DNA of 64,000 bases from Petrolisthes cinctipes (Eukaryota > Arthropoda > Malacostraca > Decapoda > Porcellanidae), in NCBI GenBank assembly GCA_033782935.1, contig JAWQEG010000470.1:2636001-2700000 (forward strand). Direction: 5' to 3'. Position numbers and translations under genes: made by a program. The notes below the pieces were generated by a model, which worked only from the letters and a program-made list of their open reading frames with translations, ran no database searches and was not told the origin of the DNA. This document shows, one piece after another, positions 38,161 through 51,400 of this stretch (positions within the stretch are counted from its first letter, which is position 1; each line of letters begins with the position of its first letter).

Positions 38161-38769
38161 ATTTTTTCAAAATATAGGCTCAAAACATGATAAAAATCGA
38201 TATTTTAGGTTTCCAAAGTCGATATGTTCATGCATCTTCAGTACCCGTTTGTATCTCAAATTCAGGCTCAAAACACCCGAAAATTCAATATTTTTGGGTC
38301 CCAGAAGCGATCTGTGCATGCCTACTCAGTGCTAGAATGTTTTCAAAATATAGGCTCAAAACATGATTAAAATCGATATTTTAGGTGTCTAAAGTCGATA
38401 TGTGCATGAATCTTCTGTACCCGTTTGTATCTCAAATTCAGGCTCAAAACACCCGAAAATTCAATATTTTTGGGTCCCAGAAGCGATCTGTGCATGCCTA
38501 CTCAGTGCTAGAATGTTTTCAAAATATAGGCTCAAAACATGATTAAAATCGATATTTTAGGTGTCTAAAGTCGATATGTGCATGAATCTTCTGTACCCGT
38601 TTATATCTCAAATTCAGGCTCAAAACACCCGAAAATCAATATTTATGGGTCCCAGAAGGGATCTGTGCATGCCTACTCAGTGCTAGAATTTTTTCAAAAT
38701 ATAGGCTCAAAACATGTTAAAAATCAATATTTTAGGTTTCCAAAGTCGATATGTTCATGCATCTTCAGT
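38161..38769 (+). repeat. Scrambled junction with a duplicated monomer
   Basis: Monomers normally found inside the 20-mer appear out of order. A marker-like start (38187) joins directly to the ggtttccaaag half. The gattaaaatcg / gtgtctaaag monomer occurs twice 176 bp apart (about 38366 and 38542). The short-monomer signature gaaaatcaatatttatggg at 38631 recurs at 39158, 527 bp on. This looks like successive one- to three-monomer duplications at a break. Confidence 0.75.
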
Positions 38770-41700
38770 ACCCGTTTATATCTCAAATTTAGGCTCAAAA
38801 CACCAGAAAATTCGATATATTTGGATCCCAGAAGCAATCTGTACATGCCTACTCAGTGCTAGAATTTTTTCAAAATATGTGCCAAAAACATGCTAAAAAT
38901 CTATATTTTAGGTGCCCTAAGTCAATATGTGCATGCATTTTCTGTACCCGTTTATATCTCAAATTCAGGCTCAAAACACCCGAAAATTCGATATTTTTGG
39001 GTCCCAGAAGCGATCTGTACATGCCTACTCCTTGCTAGAATGTTTTCAAGATACAGACCCAAAACATGCTCAAAATCGATATTTTAGGTGTAAAAAGTCG
39101 ATATGTGCATGCATCTTCAGTAACCGTTTATATCTCAAATTCAGGCTCAAAACACCCGAAAATCAATATTTATGGGTCCCAGAAGGGATCTGTGCATGCC
39201 TACTCAGTGCTAGAATTTTTTCAAAATATAGGCTCAAAACATGTTAAAAATCAATATTTTAGGTTTCCAAAGTCGATATGTTCATGCATCTTCAGTACCC
39301 GTTTGTATCTCAAATTCAGGCTCAAAACACCAGAAAATTCAATATTTTTGGGTCCCAGAAGCGATCTGTGCATGCCTACTCAGTGCTAGAATGTTTTCAA
39401 AATATAGGCTCAAAACATGATTAAAATCGATATTTTAGGTGTCTAAAGTCGATATGTGCATGAATCTTCTGTACCCGTTTATATCTCAAATTGAGGCTCA
39501 AAACACCCGAAAATTCGATAATTTTGGGTTCCAGAAGCGATCTGTACATGCCTACTCCGTGGTAGAGTATTTTTAATATACAGGCCCAAAACATGCTGAA
39601 AATCGATATTTTAGTTGCCTAAAGTCAAAATGTGTATGCATCTTCTGTACCCGTTTATATCCCAAATTCAGGCTCAAAACACCCGAAAATTCGATATTTT
39701 TGGGTCCCAGAAGCGATCTGTACATGCTTACTCAGTGCTAGAATTTTTTCAATATATGGGCCCAAAACATGCTAAAAATCGATATTTTAGGTGCCTAAAG
39801 TCGATATGTGCATGCATCTTCTGTACCCGTTTATATCTCAAATTCAGGCTCAAAACACCCGAAAATTCGATATTTTTGGGTCCCAGAAGCGATCTGTACA
39901 TGCCTACTCCGTGTTAGTGTATTTTCAAAATACAGGCCCAAAACATGCTGAAAATCAATATTTTAGGTGCCCAAAGTCGATATGTGCATGCATCTTCTGT
40001 ACCCGTTTATATCTCAAATTCAGGTTCAGAACACCCGAAAATTCGATATTTTTGGGTCCCAGAAGCGATCTGTACAAGCCTACTCCGTGTTAGAGTATTT
40101 TCAATATACAGGCACAAAACATGCTGAAAATCGATATTTTAGGTGCCCAAAGTCAATATGTGTATGCATCTTCTGTACCCGTTTATTTCCCAAATTCAGG
40201 CTCAAAACACCCGAAAATTCGATATTTTTGGGTCCCAGAAGCGATCTGTACATGCCTACTCAGTGCTAGAATATATTGAAGATATGGGCCCAAAACATGC
40301 TAAAAATCGACATTTTAGATGCCCAAAGTCGATATGTGCATTCATTTTCTGTACCCGTTTATATCTCAAATTCAGGCTCAAAACACACGAAAATTCGATA
40401 TTTTTGGGTCCCAGAAGCGATCTGTACATGCCTACTCCGTGTTAGATATTTTTTAAATACAGGCCCGAAACATGCTGAAAATCTATATTTTAGGTGCACA
40501 AAGTCAATATGTGTATGCATCTTCTGTATACGTTTATATCCCAAATTCAGGCTCAAAACACCCGAAATTTCACCATTTTTGGGTCCCAGAAGCGATCTGT
40601 ACATGCCTACTCAGTGCTAGAATGTTTTCAAAATATAGGCTTAAAACATGCTACAAATCGATATTTTCGATGTCCAAAGTCGATATGTGCATGCATCTTC
40701 TGTACCCGTTTATATCTCAAATTCAGGCTCAAAACACCCGAAAAATCGATATTTTTGGGTCCCAGAAGCGACCTGTACATGCCTACTCAGTGCTAGAATT
40801 TTATCAAAATATGGGCCCAAAACATGCTAAAAATCGATATTTTAAATTCAAAAAGTCGATATGTGCATGCATCTTCTGTACCCGTTTATATCCCAAATTC
40901 AGGCTCAAAACACCCGAAAATTCGATATTTTTGGTTCCCATAAGCGATCTGTACATGCCTACTCAGTGCTAGAATTGTTTCAATATATGGGCCCAAAACA
41001 TGCTAAAAATCTATATTTTAAGTGCAGAAAGTCGATATGTGCATGCATCTTCTGTACCCGTTTATATCTCAAATTCAGGTTCAAAACACCCGAAAATTCG
41101 ATATTTTTGGGTCCCAGAAGCGATCTGTACATGCCTAATCCGTGTTAGAGTATTTTCATAATACAGGCGCAAAACATGCTGGAAATTAATATTTTAGGTG
41201 CCCAAAGTCAATATGTGTATTTATCTTCTATACCCGTTTATTTCCCAAATTCAGGCTCAAAACACCCGAAAATTCGATATTTTTGGGTCCAAGAAGCGAT
41301 CTGTACATGCCTACTCCGTGTTAGAGAATTTTCAAGATACAGGCCCAAAACATGCTGAAAATCAATATTTTAGGTGCCCAAAATCGATATGTGCATGCAT
41401 CTTCTGTACCCGTTTATATCTCATATTCAAGTTCAGAACACCCGAAAATTCGATATTTTTGGGTCCCAGAAGCGATCTGTACATGCCTACTCCGTGTTAG
41501 AGTATTTTCAATATACAGGCCCAAAACATGCTTAAAATCGATATTTTAGGTGCCCAAAGTTAATATGTGTATGCATCTTCTGTACTCGTTTATTTCCCAA
41601 ATTCAGGCTCAAAACACTCGAAAATTCGATATTTTTGTGTACCAGAAGCGATCTGTACATGCCTACTCCGTGTTAGAGTATTTTCAAAATACAGGCCCAA

Positions 41701-43292
41701 AACAGGCTCAAAATCGATATTTTGGGTGCCCAAACTCGATATGTAAATGCATCTTCTGTACCCGTTTATATCCTAAATTCAGGTTTAAAACACTCGAAAA
41801 TTCGATATTTTTGGGTCACAGAAGCGATCTGTACATGCCTTCTCCTTGCTAGAATGTTTTCAAGATACAGACCCAAAACATAATCAAAATCGATATTTTA
41901 GGTGCAAAAAGTCGATATGTGCATGCATCTTCAGTACCCGTTTATATCTCAAATTCAGGCTCAAAATATCCGAAAATTCAACATTTTTGGGTCCCAGAAG
42001 CGATCTGTACATGCTTACTCAGTCCTAGAATGTTTTCAAAATATAGGCTCAAAACATGCTAAAAATCGATATTAAATGTGTCCAAAGTCGATATGTGCAT
42101 GCATCTTCTGTACCCGTTTATATCTCAAATTCAGACTCAAAACACCCGAAAATTCGATATTTTTGTGTCCCAGAAGCGATCTGTACATGCTTACTCAGTG
42201 CTAGAATTTTTTTAAGATATACGCCCAAATCATGCTAAAAATCGATATTTTAGGTGCACAAAGTCGATATGTGCATGCATCTTCTGTACTCGTTTATATC
42301 TCAAATTCAGGCTCAAAACACCCGAAAATTCGATATTTTTGGGTTCCAGAAGCGATCTGTACATGCCTACTCCGTGTTAGAGTATTTTCAAAATACAGGC
42401 CCAAAACATGCTGAAAATCAATATTTTAGGTGCCCAAAGTCGATATGTGCATGCATCTTCTGTACCCGTTTATATCTCAAATTCAGGTTCAGAACACCCG
42501 AAAATTCGATATTTTTGGGTCCCAGAAGCGATCTGTACATGCCTAGTCCGTGTTAGAGTATTTTCAATATACAGGCACAAAACATGATGAAAATCGATAT
42601 TTTAGGTGCCCAAAGTCAATATGCGTATGCATCTTCTGTACCCGTTTATTTCCCAAATTCAGGCTCAAAACACCCGAAAATTCGATATTTTTTGGTCCCA
42701 GAAGAAAACTGCACATGCCTACTCAGTGCTAGAATATATTGAAGATATAGGCCCAAAACATGCAAAAAATCGATATTTTAGGTGCCCAAATTCGATATGT
42801 ACATTCATCTTCTGTACCCGTTTATATCTCAAATTCAGGCTCAAAATACCCGAAAATTCGATATTTTTGGGTCCCAGAAGCGATCTTTACATGCCTACTC
42901 AGTGCTAGAATGTTTTCAAAATATAGGCTCAAAAAATGCTAAAAATCGATATTTTAGGTGTCCAAAGTCGATATGTGCATGCATCTTCTGTACCCGTTCA
43001 TATCTCAAATTCAAGCTCAAAACACCCGAAAATTCGATATTTTTGGGTCCCAGAAGCGATCTGTACATGCCTACACAGTGCTAGAAATTTTTCAAAATAC
43101 AGGCCCAAAACATGCTAAAAATCGATATTTTAAGTGCAAAAAGTCGATATGTGCATGCATCTTCTGTACCCGTTTATATCTCAAATTCAGGCTCAAAACA
43201 CCCGAAAATTCGATATTTTTGGTTTACAGAAGCGATCTGTACATGCCTACTCCGTGTTAGAGTATTTTCAAAATACAGGCCCAAAACATGCT

Positions 43293-43820
43293 CAAAATCG
43301 ATATTTTAGGTGCCCAAAGTCGATATGTGCATGCATCTTCTTTACCCGTTTATATCCCAAATTCAGGTTCAAAACACTCTAAAATTCGATATTTTTGCGT
43401 CCCAGAAGCGATCTTAATATGCCTACTCAGTGCTAGAATATTTTCAAGATATACGCCCAAAACATGCTAAAAATCGATATTTTAGGTGCCCAAAGTCGAT
43501 ATGTGCATGCATCTTCTGTACCCGTTTATATCTCAAATTCAGACTTAAAACACACGAAAATTCGATATCTTTGTGTACCAGAAGCGATCTGTACATGCCT
43601 ACTCCGTGTTAGAGTATTTTCAAAATGCAGGCCCAAAACATGCTCAAAATCGATATTTTAGGTGCCCAAAGTCGATATGTGCATGCATCTTCTTTACCCG
43701 TTTATATCCCAAATTCAGGTTCAAAACACTCTAAAATTCGATATTTTTGGGTCCCAGAAGCGATCTGTACATGCCTACTCCGTGTTAGAGTATTTTCAAA
43801 ATACAGGCCCAAAACATGCT
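43293..43820 (+). repeat. 528-bp trimer, unit 1
   Basis: Three monomers (types: tctttaccc with atcttaatatgcc; cagacttaaaacacacg with aaaatgcagg; tctttaccc with a normal B half) are followed by the same three at offset 528. The other two copies of the large module carry this trimer once plus one monomer, so copy 3 gained two monomers relative to them. Confidence 0.85.
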
Positions 43821-44348
43821 CAAAATCGATATTTTAGGTGCCCAAAGTCGATATGTGCATGCATCTTCTGTACCCGTTTATATCCCAAATTCAGGTTCAA
43901 AACACTCTAAAATTCGATATTTTTGCGTCCCAGAAGCGATCTTAATATGCCTACTCAGTGCTAGAATATTTTCAAGATATACGCCCAAAACATGCTAAAA
44001 ATCGATATTTTAGGTGCCCAAAAACGATATGTGCATGCATCTTCTGTACCCGTTTATATCTCAAATTCAGACTTAAAACACACGAAAATTCGATATCTTT
44101 GTGTCCCAGAAGCGATCTGTACATGCCTACTCCGTGTTAGAGTATTTTCAAAATGCAGGCCCAAAACATGCTCAAAATCGATATTTTAGGTGCCCAAAGT
44201 CGATATGTGCATGCATCTTCTTTACCCGTTTATATCCCAAATTCAGGTTCAAAACACTCTAAAATTCGATATTTTTTTGTCCCAGAAGCGATCTGTACAT
44301 GCCTACTCCGTGTTAGAGTATTTTCAAAATACAGGCCCAAAGCATGTT
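43821..44348 (+). repeat. 528-bp trimer, unit 2
   Basis: This is the second unit of the trimer duplication. Small differences from unit 1 include cttctgtaccc for cttctttaccc near 43868, cccaaaaacg near 44020 and ttttttgtccc near 44272, so it is not brand new. Confidence 0.85.
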
Positions 44349-47300
44349 GAAAATCAATATTTTAGGTGCCCAAAGTCGATATGTGCATGAATCTTCTGTA
44401 CCCGTTTATATCTCAAATTCAGGTTCAGAACACCCGAAAATTCGATATTTTTGGGTCCCATAAGCGATCTGTACAAGCCTACTCCGTGTTAGATTATTTT
44501 CAATATACAGCCACAACACATGCTGAAAATCGATATTTTAGGAGCCCAAAGTCAATATGTGTATGCATCTTCTGTACCCGTTTATTTCCCAAATTCAGGC
44601 TCAAAACACCCGAAAATTCGATATTTTTTGGTCCCAGAAGAGAACTGTACATGCCTACTCAGTGCTAGAATATATTGAAGATATGGGCCCAAAACATGCT
44701 AAAAATCGATATTTTAGGTGCCCAAAGTCGATATGTGCATGCATCTTCTGTACCCGTTATATCTCAAATTCAGTCTCAAAACACCCGAAAATTCGATATT
44801 TTTGGGTCCCAGAAGTGATCTGTACATGCCTACTCAGTGCTAGAAATTTTTCAAAATACAGGCCCAAAACATGCTAAAAATCGATATTTTAAGTGCAAAA
44901 AGTCGATATGTGCATGCATCTTCTGTACCCGTTTACATCCCAAATTCAGGTTTAAAACACTCGAAAATTCGATATTTTTGGGTCACAGAAGCGATCTGTA
45001 CATGCCTACTCCTTGCTAGAATGTTTTAAAGATACAGACCCGAAACATAATCAAAATCGATATTTTAGGTGCAAAAAGTCGATATGTGCATGCATCTTCA
45101 GTACCCGTTTATATCTCAAATTCAGGCTCAAAACACCCGAAAATTCAATATTTTTGGGTCCCTAAAGCAATGTGTACATGCCTACTCAGTGCTAGAATGT
45201 TTTCAAGATACAGACCCAAAACATGCTAAAAATCGATATTTAATGTGTCCAAAGTCAATATGTGCATGCAACTTCTGTACCCGTTTATATCTCAAATTCA
45301 GGCTCAAAACACCCGAAAATTCAATATTTTTGGGTCCCAGAAGCAATGTGTACATGCCTACTCAGTGCTAGAATGTTTTCAAGATACAGACCCAAAACAT
45401 GCTAAAAATCGATATTTAATGTGTCCAAAGTCAATATGTGCATACATCTTCTGTACCCGTTTATATCTCAAATTCAGGCTCAAAACACCCGAAAATTCCA
45501 TATTTTTGGGTCCCAGAAGCGATCTGTACATGCCTACTCCGTGTTAGAGTATTTTCAATATACAGGCCCAAAACATGCTAAAAATCGATATTATAGGTGC
45601 CCAAAGTCGATATGTGCATGCATCTTCTGTACCCGTTTATATCTCAAATTCAGGCTCAAAACACCCGAAAATTCGATATTTTTGGGTCCCAGAAGCGTAC
45701 TGTACATGCCTACTCCGTGTTAGAGTATTTTCACAATACAGGACCAAAACATACTGAAAATCGATATTTTGGGTGCCCAAAGACGATATGTGCATGCATC
45801 TTCTGTACCCGTTTATATCTCAAATTCATGCTCAAAACTCCCGAAAATTCTATATTTTTGGGTCCCAGAAGCGATCTGTACATGCCTACTCCGTGTTAGA
45901 GTATTTTCAATATACAGGCCCAAAACATGCTGAAAATCGATATTATAGGTGCCCAAAGTCAATATGTTTATGCATCTTCTGTACCCGTTTATTTCCTAAA
46001 TTCAGGCTCAAAACACCCGAAAATTCGATATTTTTGTGTACCAGATGCGATCTGTACATGCCTACTCCGTGATAGAGTATTTTCAAAGCACAGGCCCAAA
46101 ACATGCTCAAAATCGATATTTTGGGTGCCCAAAGTCGATATGTGCATGCATCTTCTGTACCCGTTTACATCCCAAATTCAGGTTTAAAACACTCGAAAAT
46201 TCGATATTTTTGGGTCACAGAAGCGACCTGTACATGCCTACTCCTTGCTAGAATGTTTTCAAGATACAGACCCAAAACATAATCAAAATCGATATTTTAG
46301 GTGCAAAAAGTCGATATGTGCATGCATCTTCAGTACCCGTTTATATCTCAAATTCAGGCTCAAAACACCCGAAAATTCAATATTTTTGGGTCCCAGAAGC
46401 GATGTGTACATATCTACTCAGTGCTAGAATTTTTTCAAAATATAGGCTTGAAACATGCTAAAAATCGATATTTAATGTGTCCAAAGTCGATATGTGCATG
46501 CATCTTCTGTACCCGTTTATATCTCAAATTCAGGCTCAAAACACCCGAAAATTCGATATTCTTGGGTCCCAGAAGCGATCTGTACATGCCTACTCCGTGT
46601 TAGAGTATTTTCAAAATACAGGCCCAAAACATGCTGAAAATCTATATTTTAGGTGCACAAAGTCAATATGTGTATGCTTCTTCTGTATCTGTTTATATCC
46701 CAAATTCAGGCTCAAAACACCCTAAAATTCAACATTTTTGGGTCCCAGAAGTGATCTGTACATGCCTACTCAGTGCTAGAATATTTTCAAGATATGGGCC
46801 CAAAACAGGGTAAAAATCGATATTTTAAGTGCCTAAAGTCGATATGTGCATGCATCTTCTGTACCCGTTTATATCTCAAATTCAGGCTCAATACACCCTA
46901 AAATTCGATATTTTTGGGTCCTAGAAGCGATCTGTACATGCCTACTCCGTGTTAGAGTATTTTCAAAATACAGGCCCAAAACATGCTGATAATCGATATT
47001 TTAGGTGCCCAAAGTCAATATGTGTATGCATCTTCTGTATCCGTTTATATCCCAAATTTAGGCTCAAAACACCCGAAAATTCGATATTTTTGGGTCCCAG
47101 AAGCGATCTGTACATGCCTACTTAATGCTAGAATATTTTCAAAATATAGGCCCAAAACATGCTAAAAATCGATATTTTGGGTACCCGAAGTCGATATGTG
47201 CATGTATCTTCTGTACCCGTTTATTTCCCAAATTCAGGCTCAAAACACCCTAAAATTCGATATTTTTGGGTCCCAGAAGCGATCTGTACATGCCTACTCC

Positions 47301-47603
47301 GTGTTAGAGTATTTTCAATATATAGGCCCAAAACATGCTCAAAATCGATATTATAGGTGCCCAAAGTCAATATGTGTATGCATCTTCTGTACCCGTTTAT
47401 TTCCCAAATTCAGGCTCAAAACTCCCGAAAATTCGATATTTTTGTGTACCAGAAGCGATCTGTACATGCCTACTCCGTGATAGAGTATTTTTAAAATACA
47501 GGCCCAAAACATGCTCAAAATCGATATTTTGGGTGCCCAAAGTCGATATGTGCATGCATCTTCTGTCCCCGTTTACATCCCAAATTCAGGTTTAAAACAC
47601 TCG

Positions 47604-47615
47604 AAAAAAAAAAAA
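47604..47615 (+). repeat. A12 run in a B half
   Basis: This is the same length-conserving variant as at 32471, followed by tttgtggtcac. It is a sister of 52884 through the 5280-bp duplication. Confidence 0.85.
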
Positions 47616-48483
47616 TTTGTGGTCACAGAAGCGATCTGTACATGCCTACTCAGTGCTAGAATGTTTTCAAAATATAGGCCCAAAACCTGCTAAAAATCGA
47701 TATTTTAGGTGCCCAAAGTCGATATGTCAATGCATCTTCTGTACCCGTTTATATCTCAAATTCAGGCTCAAAACACACGAAAATTCGATATTTTTGTGTC
47801 CCAGAAGCGATCTGTACATGCCTACTCAGTGTTAGAGTATTTTTAAAATATAAACTCAAAATATGCTCCAAATCGATATTTTGGGTGACCAAAGTCAATA
47901 TGTGCATGCATCTTCTGTACCCGTTTATATCCCAAATTAAGGCTCAAAACACCCGAAAATTCGATATTTTTGGGTCCCAGAAGCGATCTGTACATGCCTA
48001 CTCAGTGCTAGAATATTTTCAAAATATAGGCCCAAAACATGCTAAAAATCGATATTTTGGGTACCCGAAGTCGATATGTGCATGTATATTCTGTACCCGT
48101 TTATTTCCCAAATTCAGGCTCAAAACACCCTAAAATTCGATATTTTTGGGTTCCTGAAGCGATCTGTACATGCCTACTCCGTGTTAGAGTATTTTCAATA
48201 TATAGGCCCAAAACATGCTGAAAATCGATATTATAGGTGCCCAAAGTCAATATGTGTATGCATCTTCTGTACCCGTTTATTTCCCAAATTCAGGCTCAAA
48301 ACTCCCGAAAATTCGATATTTTTGTGTACCAGAAGCGATCTGTACATGCCTACTCCGTGATAGAGTATTTTTAAAATACAGGCCCAAAACATGCTCAAAA
48401 TCGATATTTTGGGTGCCCAAAGTCGATATGTGCATGCATCTTCTGTCCCCGTTTACATCCCAAATTCAGGTTTAAAACACTCG

Positions 48484-48496
48484 AAAAAAAAAAAAA
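48484..48496 (+). repeat. A13 run in a B half
   Basis: This is the A13 form of the variant, followed by ttgtggtcac. One T of the A12 form is replaced by A while total length is unchanged. It lies 880 bp (five monomers) from the A12 copy and is a sister of 53764. Confidence 0.85.
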
Positions 48497-51400
48497 TTGT
48501 GGTCACAGAAGCGATCTGTACATGCCTACTCCTTGCTAGAATGTTTTGAAGATACAGACCAAAAACATAATCAAAATCGATATTTTAGGTGTAAAAAGTC
48601 GATATGTGCATTCATCTTCAGTACCCGTTTATATCTCAAATTCAGGCTCAAAACACCCGAAAATTCAATATATTTGGGTCCCAGAAGCGATGTGTACATG
48701 CTTACCCAGTGCTAGAATGTTTTCAAAATATAGGCTCAAAACATGCTAAAAATCGACATTTAATGTGTCCAAAGTCGATATGTGCATGCATCTTCTGTAC
48801 CCGTTTATATCTCAAATTCAGGCTCAAAACACCCGAAAATTCGATATTTTTGGGTCCCAGAAGCGATCTGTACATGCCTACTCCGTGTAAGAGTATTTTC
48901 AAAATACAGGCCCAAAACATGCTAAAAATCGATATTTTAGGTGCACAAAGTCAATATGTGTATGCATCTTCTGTATCTGTTTATATCCCAAATTCAGGCT
49001 CAAAACACCCTAAAATTCGACATTTTTGGGTCCCAGAAGTGATCTGTACATGCCTACTAAGTGCAAGAATGTTTTCAAAATATACGCCCAAAACATGCTA
49101 AAAATCGATAATTTAGGTGCCCAAAGTCGATATGTGAATGCATCTTCTGTACCCGTTTATATCTCAAATTCAGGCTCAAAACACACGAAAATTCGATATT
49201 TTTGTGTCCCAGAAGCGATCTGTACATGCCTACTCCGTGTTATAGTATTTTCAAAATACAAGCTCAAAACATGCTGAAAATCGATATTTTAGTTGCCCAA
49301 AGTCAATATGTGTATGCATCTTCTGTACCCGTTTATATCCCAAATTAAGGCTCAAAACACCCGAAAATTCGATATTTTTTGGTCCCAGAAGAGAACTGTA
49401 CATGCCTACTCAGTGCTAGAATATATTGAAGATATGGGCCCAAAAGATGCTAAAAATCGATATTTTAGGTGCCAAAAGTCGATATGTACATTCATCTTCT
49501 GTACCCGTTTATATCTCAAATTCAGGCTCAAAATACCCGAAAATTCGATATTTTTGGGTCCCAGAAGCGATCTGTACATGCCTACTCTGTCCTAGAATGT
49601 TTTCAAAATATAGGCTCAAAACTTGCTAAAAATCGATATTTTAGGTGTACAAAGTCGATATGTGCATGCATCTTCTGTACCCGTTTATATCTCAAATTCA
49701 GGCTCAAAACACCCGAAAATTCGATATTTTTGGGTCCCAGAATCGATCTGTACATGCCTACTCAGTGCTAGAAATTTTTCAAAATACAGGCCCAAAACAT
49801 GCTAAAAATCGATATTTTAAGTGCAAAAAGTCGATATGTGCATGCATCTTCTGTACCCGTTTACATCCCAAATTCAGGTTTAAAACACTCGAAAATTCGA
49901 TATTTTTGGGTCACAGAAGCGATCTGTACATGCCTACTCCTTGCTAGAATGTTTTAAAGATACAGACCCAAAACATAATCAAAATCGATATTTTAGGTGC
50001 AAAAAGTCGATATGTGCATGCATCTTCAGTACCCGTTTATATCTCAAATTCAGGCTCAAAACACCCTAAAATTCAATATTTTTGGGTCCCTAAAGCGATG
50101 TGTACATGCCTACTCAGTGCTAGAATGTTTTCAAGATACAGACCCAAAACATGCTAAAAATCGATATTTAATGTGTCAAAAGTCAATATGTGCATACATC
50201 TTCTGTACCCGTTTATATCTCAAATTCAGGCTCAAAACACCCGAAAATTCGATATTTTTGGGTCCCTGAAGCGATCTGTACATGCCTACTCCGTGTTAGA
50301 GTATTTTCACAATACAGGACCAAAACATGCTCAAAATCGATATTTTGGGTGCCCAAAGACGATATGTGCATGCATCTTCTGTACCCGTTTATATCTCAAA
50401 TTCATGCTCAAAACTCCCGAAAATTCTATATTTTTGGGTCCCAGAAGCGATCTGTACATGCCTACTCCGTGTTAGAGTATTTTCAATATACAGGCCCAAA
50501 ACATGCTGAAAATCTATATTATAGGTGCCCAAAGTCAATATGTTTATGCATCTTCTGTACCCGTTTATTTCCTAAATTCAGGCTCAAAACACCCGAAAAT
50601 TCGATATTTTTGTGTACCAGAAGCGATCTGTACATGCCTACTCCGTGATAGAGTATTTTCAAAACACAGGCCCAAAACATGCTCAAAATCGATATTTTGG
50701 GTGCCCAAAGTCGATATGTGCATGCATCTTCTGTACCCGTTTACATCCCAAATTCAGGTTTAAAACACTTGAAAATTCGATATTTTTGGGTCACAGAAGC
50801 GACCTGTACATGCCTACTCCTTGCTAGAATGTTTTCAAGATACAGACCCAAAACATAATCAAAATCGATATTTTAGGAGCAAAAAGTCGATATGTGCATG
50901 CATCTTCAGTACCCGTTTATATCTCAAATTCAGGCTCAAAACACCCGAAAATTCAATATTTTTGGTTCCCAGAAGCGATGTGTACATGTCTACTCAGTGC
51001 TAGAATTTTTTCAAAATATAGGCTCGAAACATGCTAAAAATCGATATTTAATGTGTCCAAAGTCGATATGTGCATGCATCTTCTGTACCCGTTTATATCC
51101 CAAATTCAGGTTTAAAACACTCGAAAATTCGATATTTTTGGGTCACAGAAGCGATCTGTACATGCCTACTCCGTGTTAGAGTATTTTCAATATACAGGCC
51201 CAAAACATGCTGAAAATCGATATTATAGGTGCCCAAAGTCAATATGTTTATGCATCTTCTGTACCCGTTTATTTCCTAAATTCAGGCTCAAAACACCCGA
51301 AAATTCGATATTTTTGTGTACCAGATGCGATCTGTACATGCCTACTCCGTGATAGAGTATTTTCAAAGCACAGGCCCAAAACATGCTCAAAATCGATATT

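Larger units (their letters stand above)
38770..46782 (+). repeat. Large multi-kilobase module, copy 3
   Basis: This is colinear with copy 2 from about 24340 to 31825. It has one extra monomer near 40905-41080 (ttggttcccataagcg, gtgcagaaag), a duplicated trimer at 43293-44348, and ends near 46782, where sequence equivalent to 32882 onward follows directly. Its right end, from 45866, is also the first part of the 5280-bp tandem duplication, so the two duplications overlap and the 5280-bp event probably came later. Confidence 0.87.
45866..51145 (+). repeat. 30-monomer (5280-bp) tandem module, unit 1
   Basis: Every landmark recurs 5280 bp (30 monomers) downstream. The match starts at 45866/51146 just after a ccc versus cac difference in gggtcccag. 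It runs to 51099/56379, where unit 1 changes to a gtttaaaacactcg...gggtcacag segment of 46 bp that forms the junction. By eye I saw five mismatches: 46316/51596, 47147/52427, 48594/53874, 49743/55023 and 50332/55612. The unit contains two A-run monomers, at 47604 and 48484. Confidence 0.92.
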
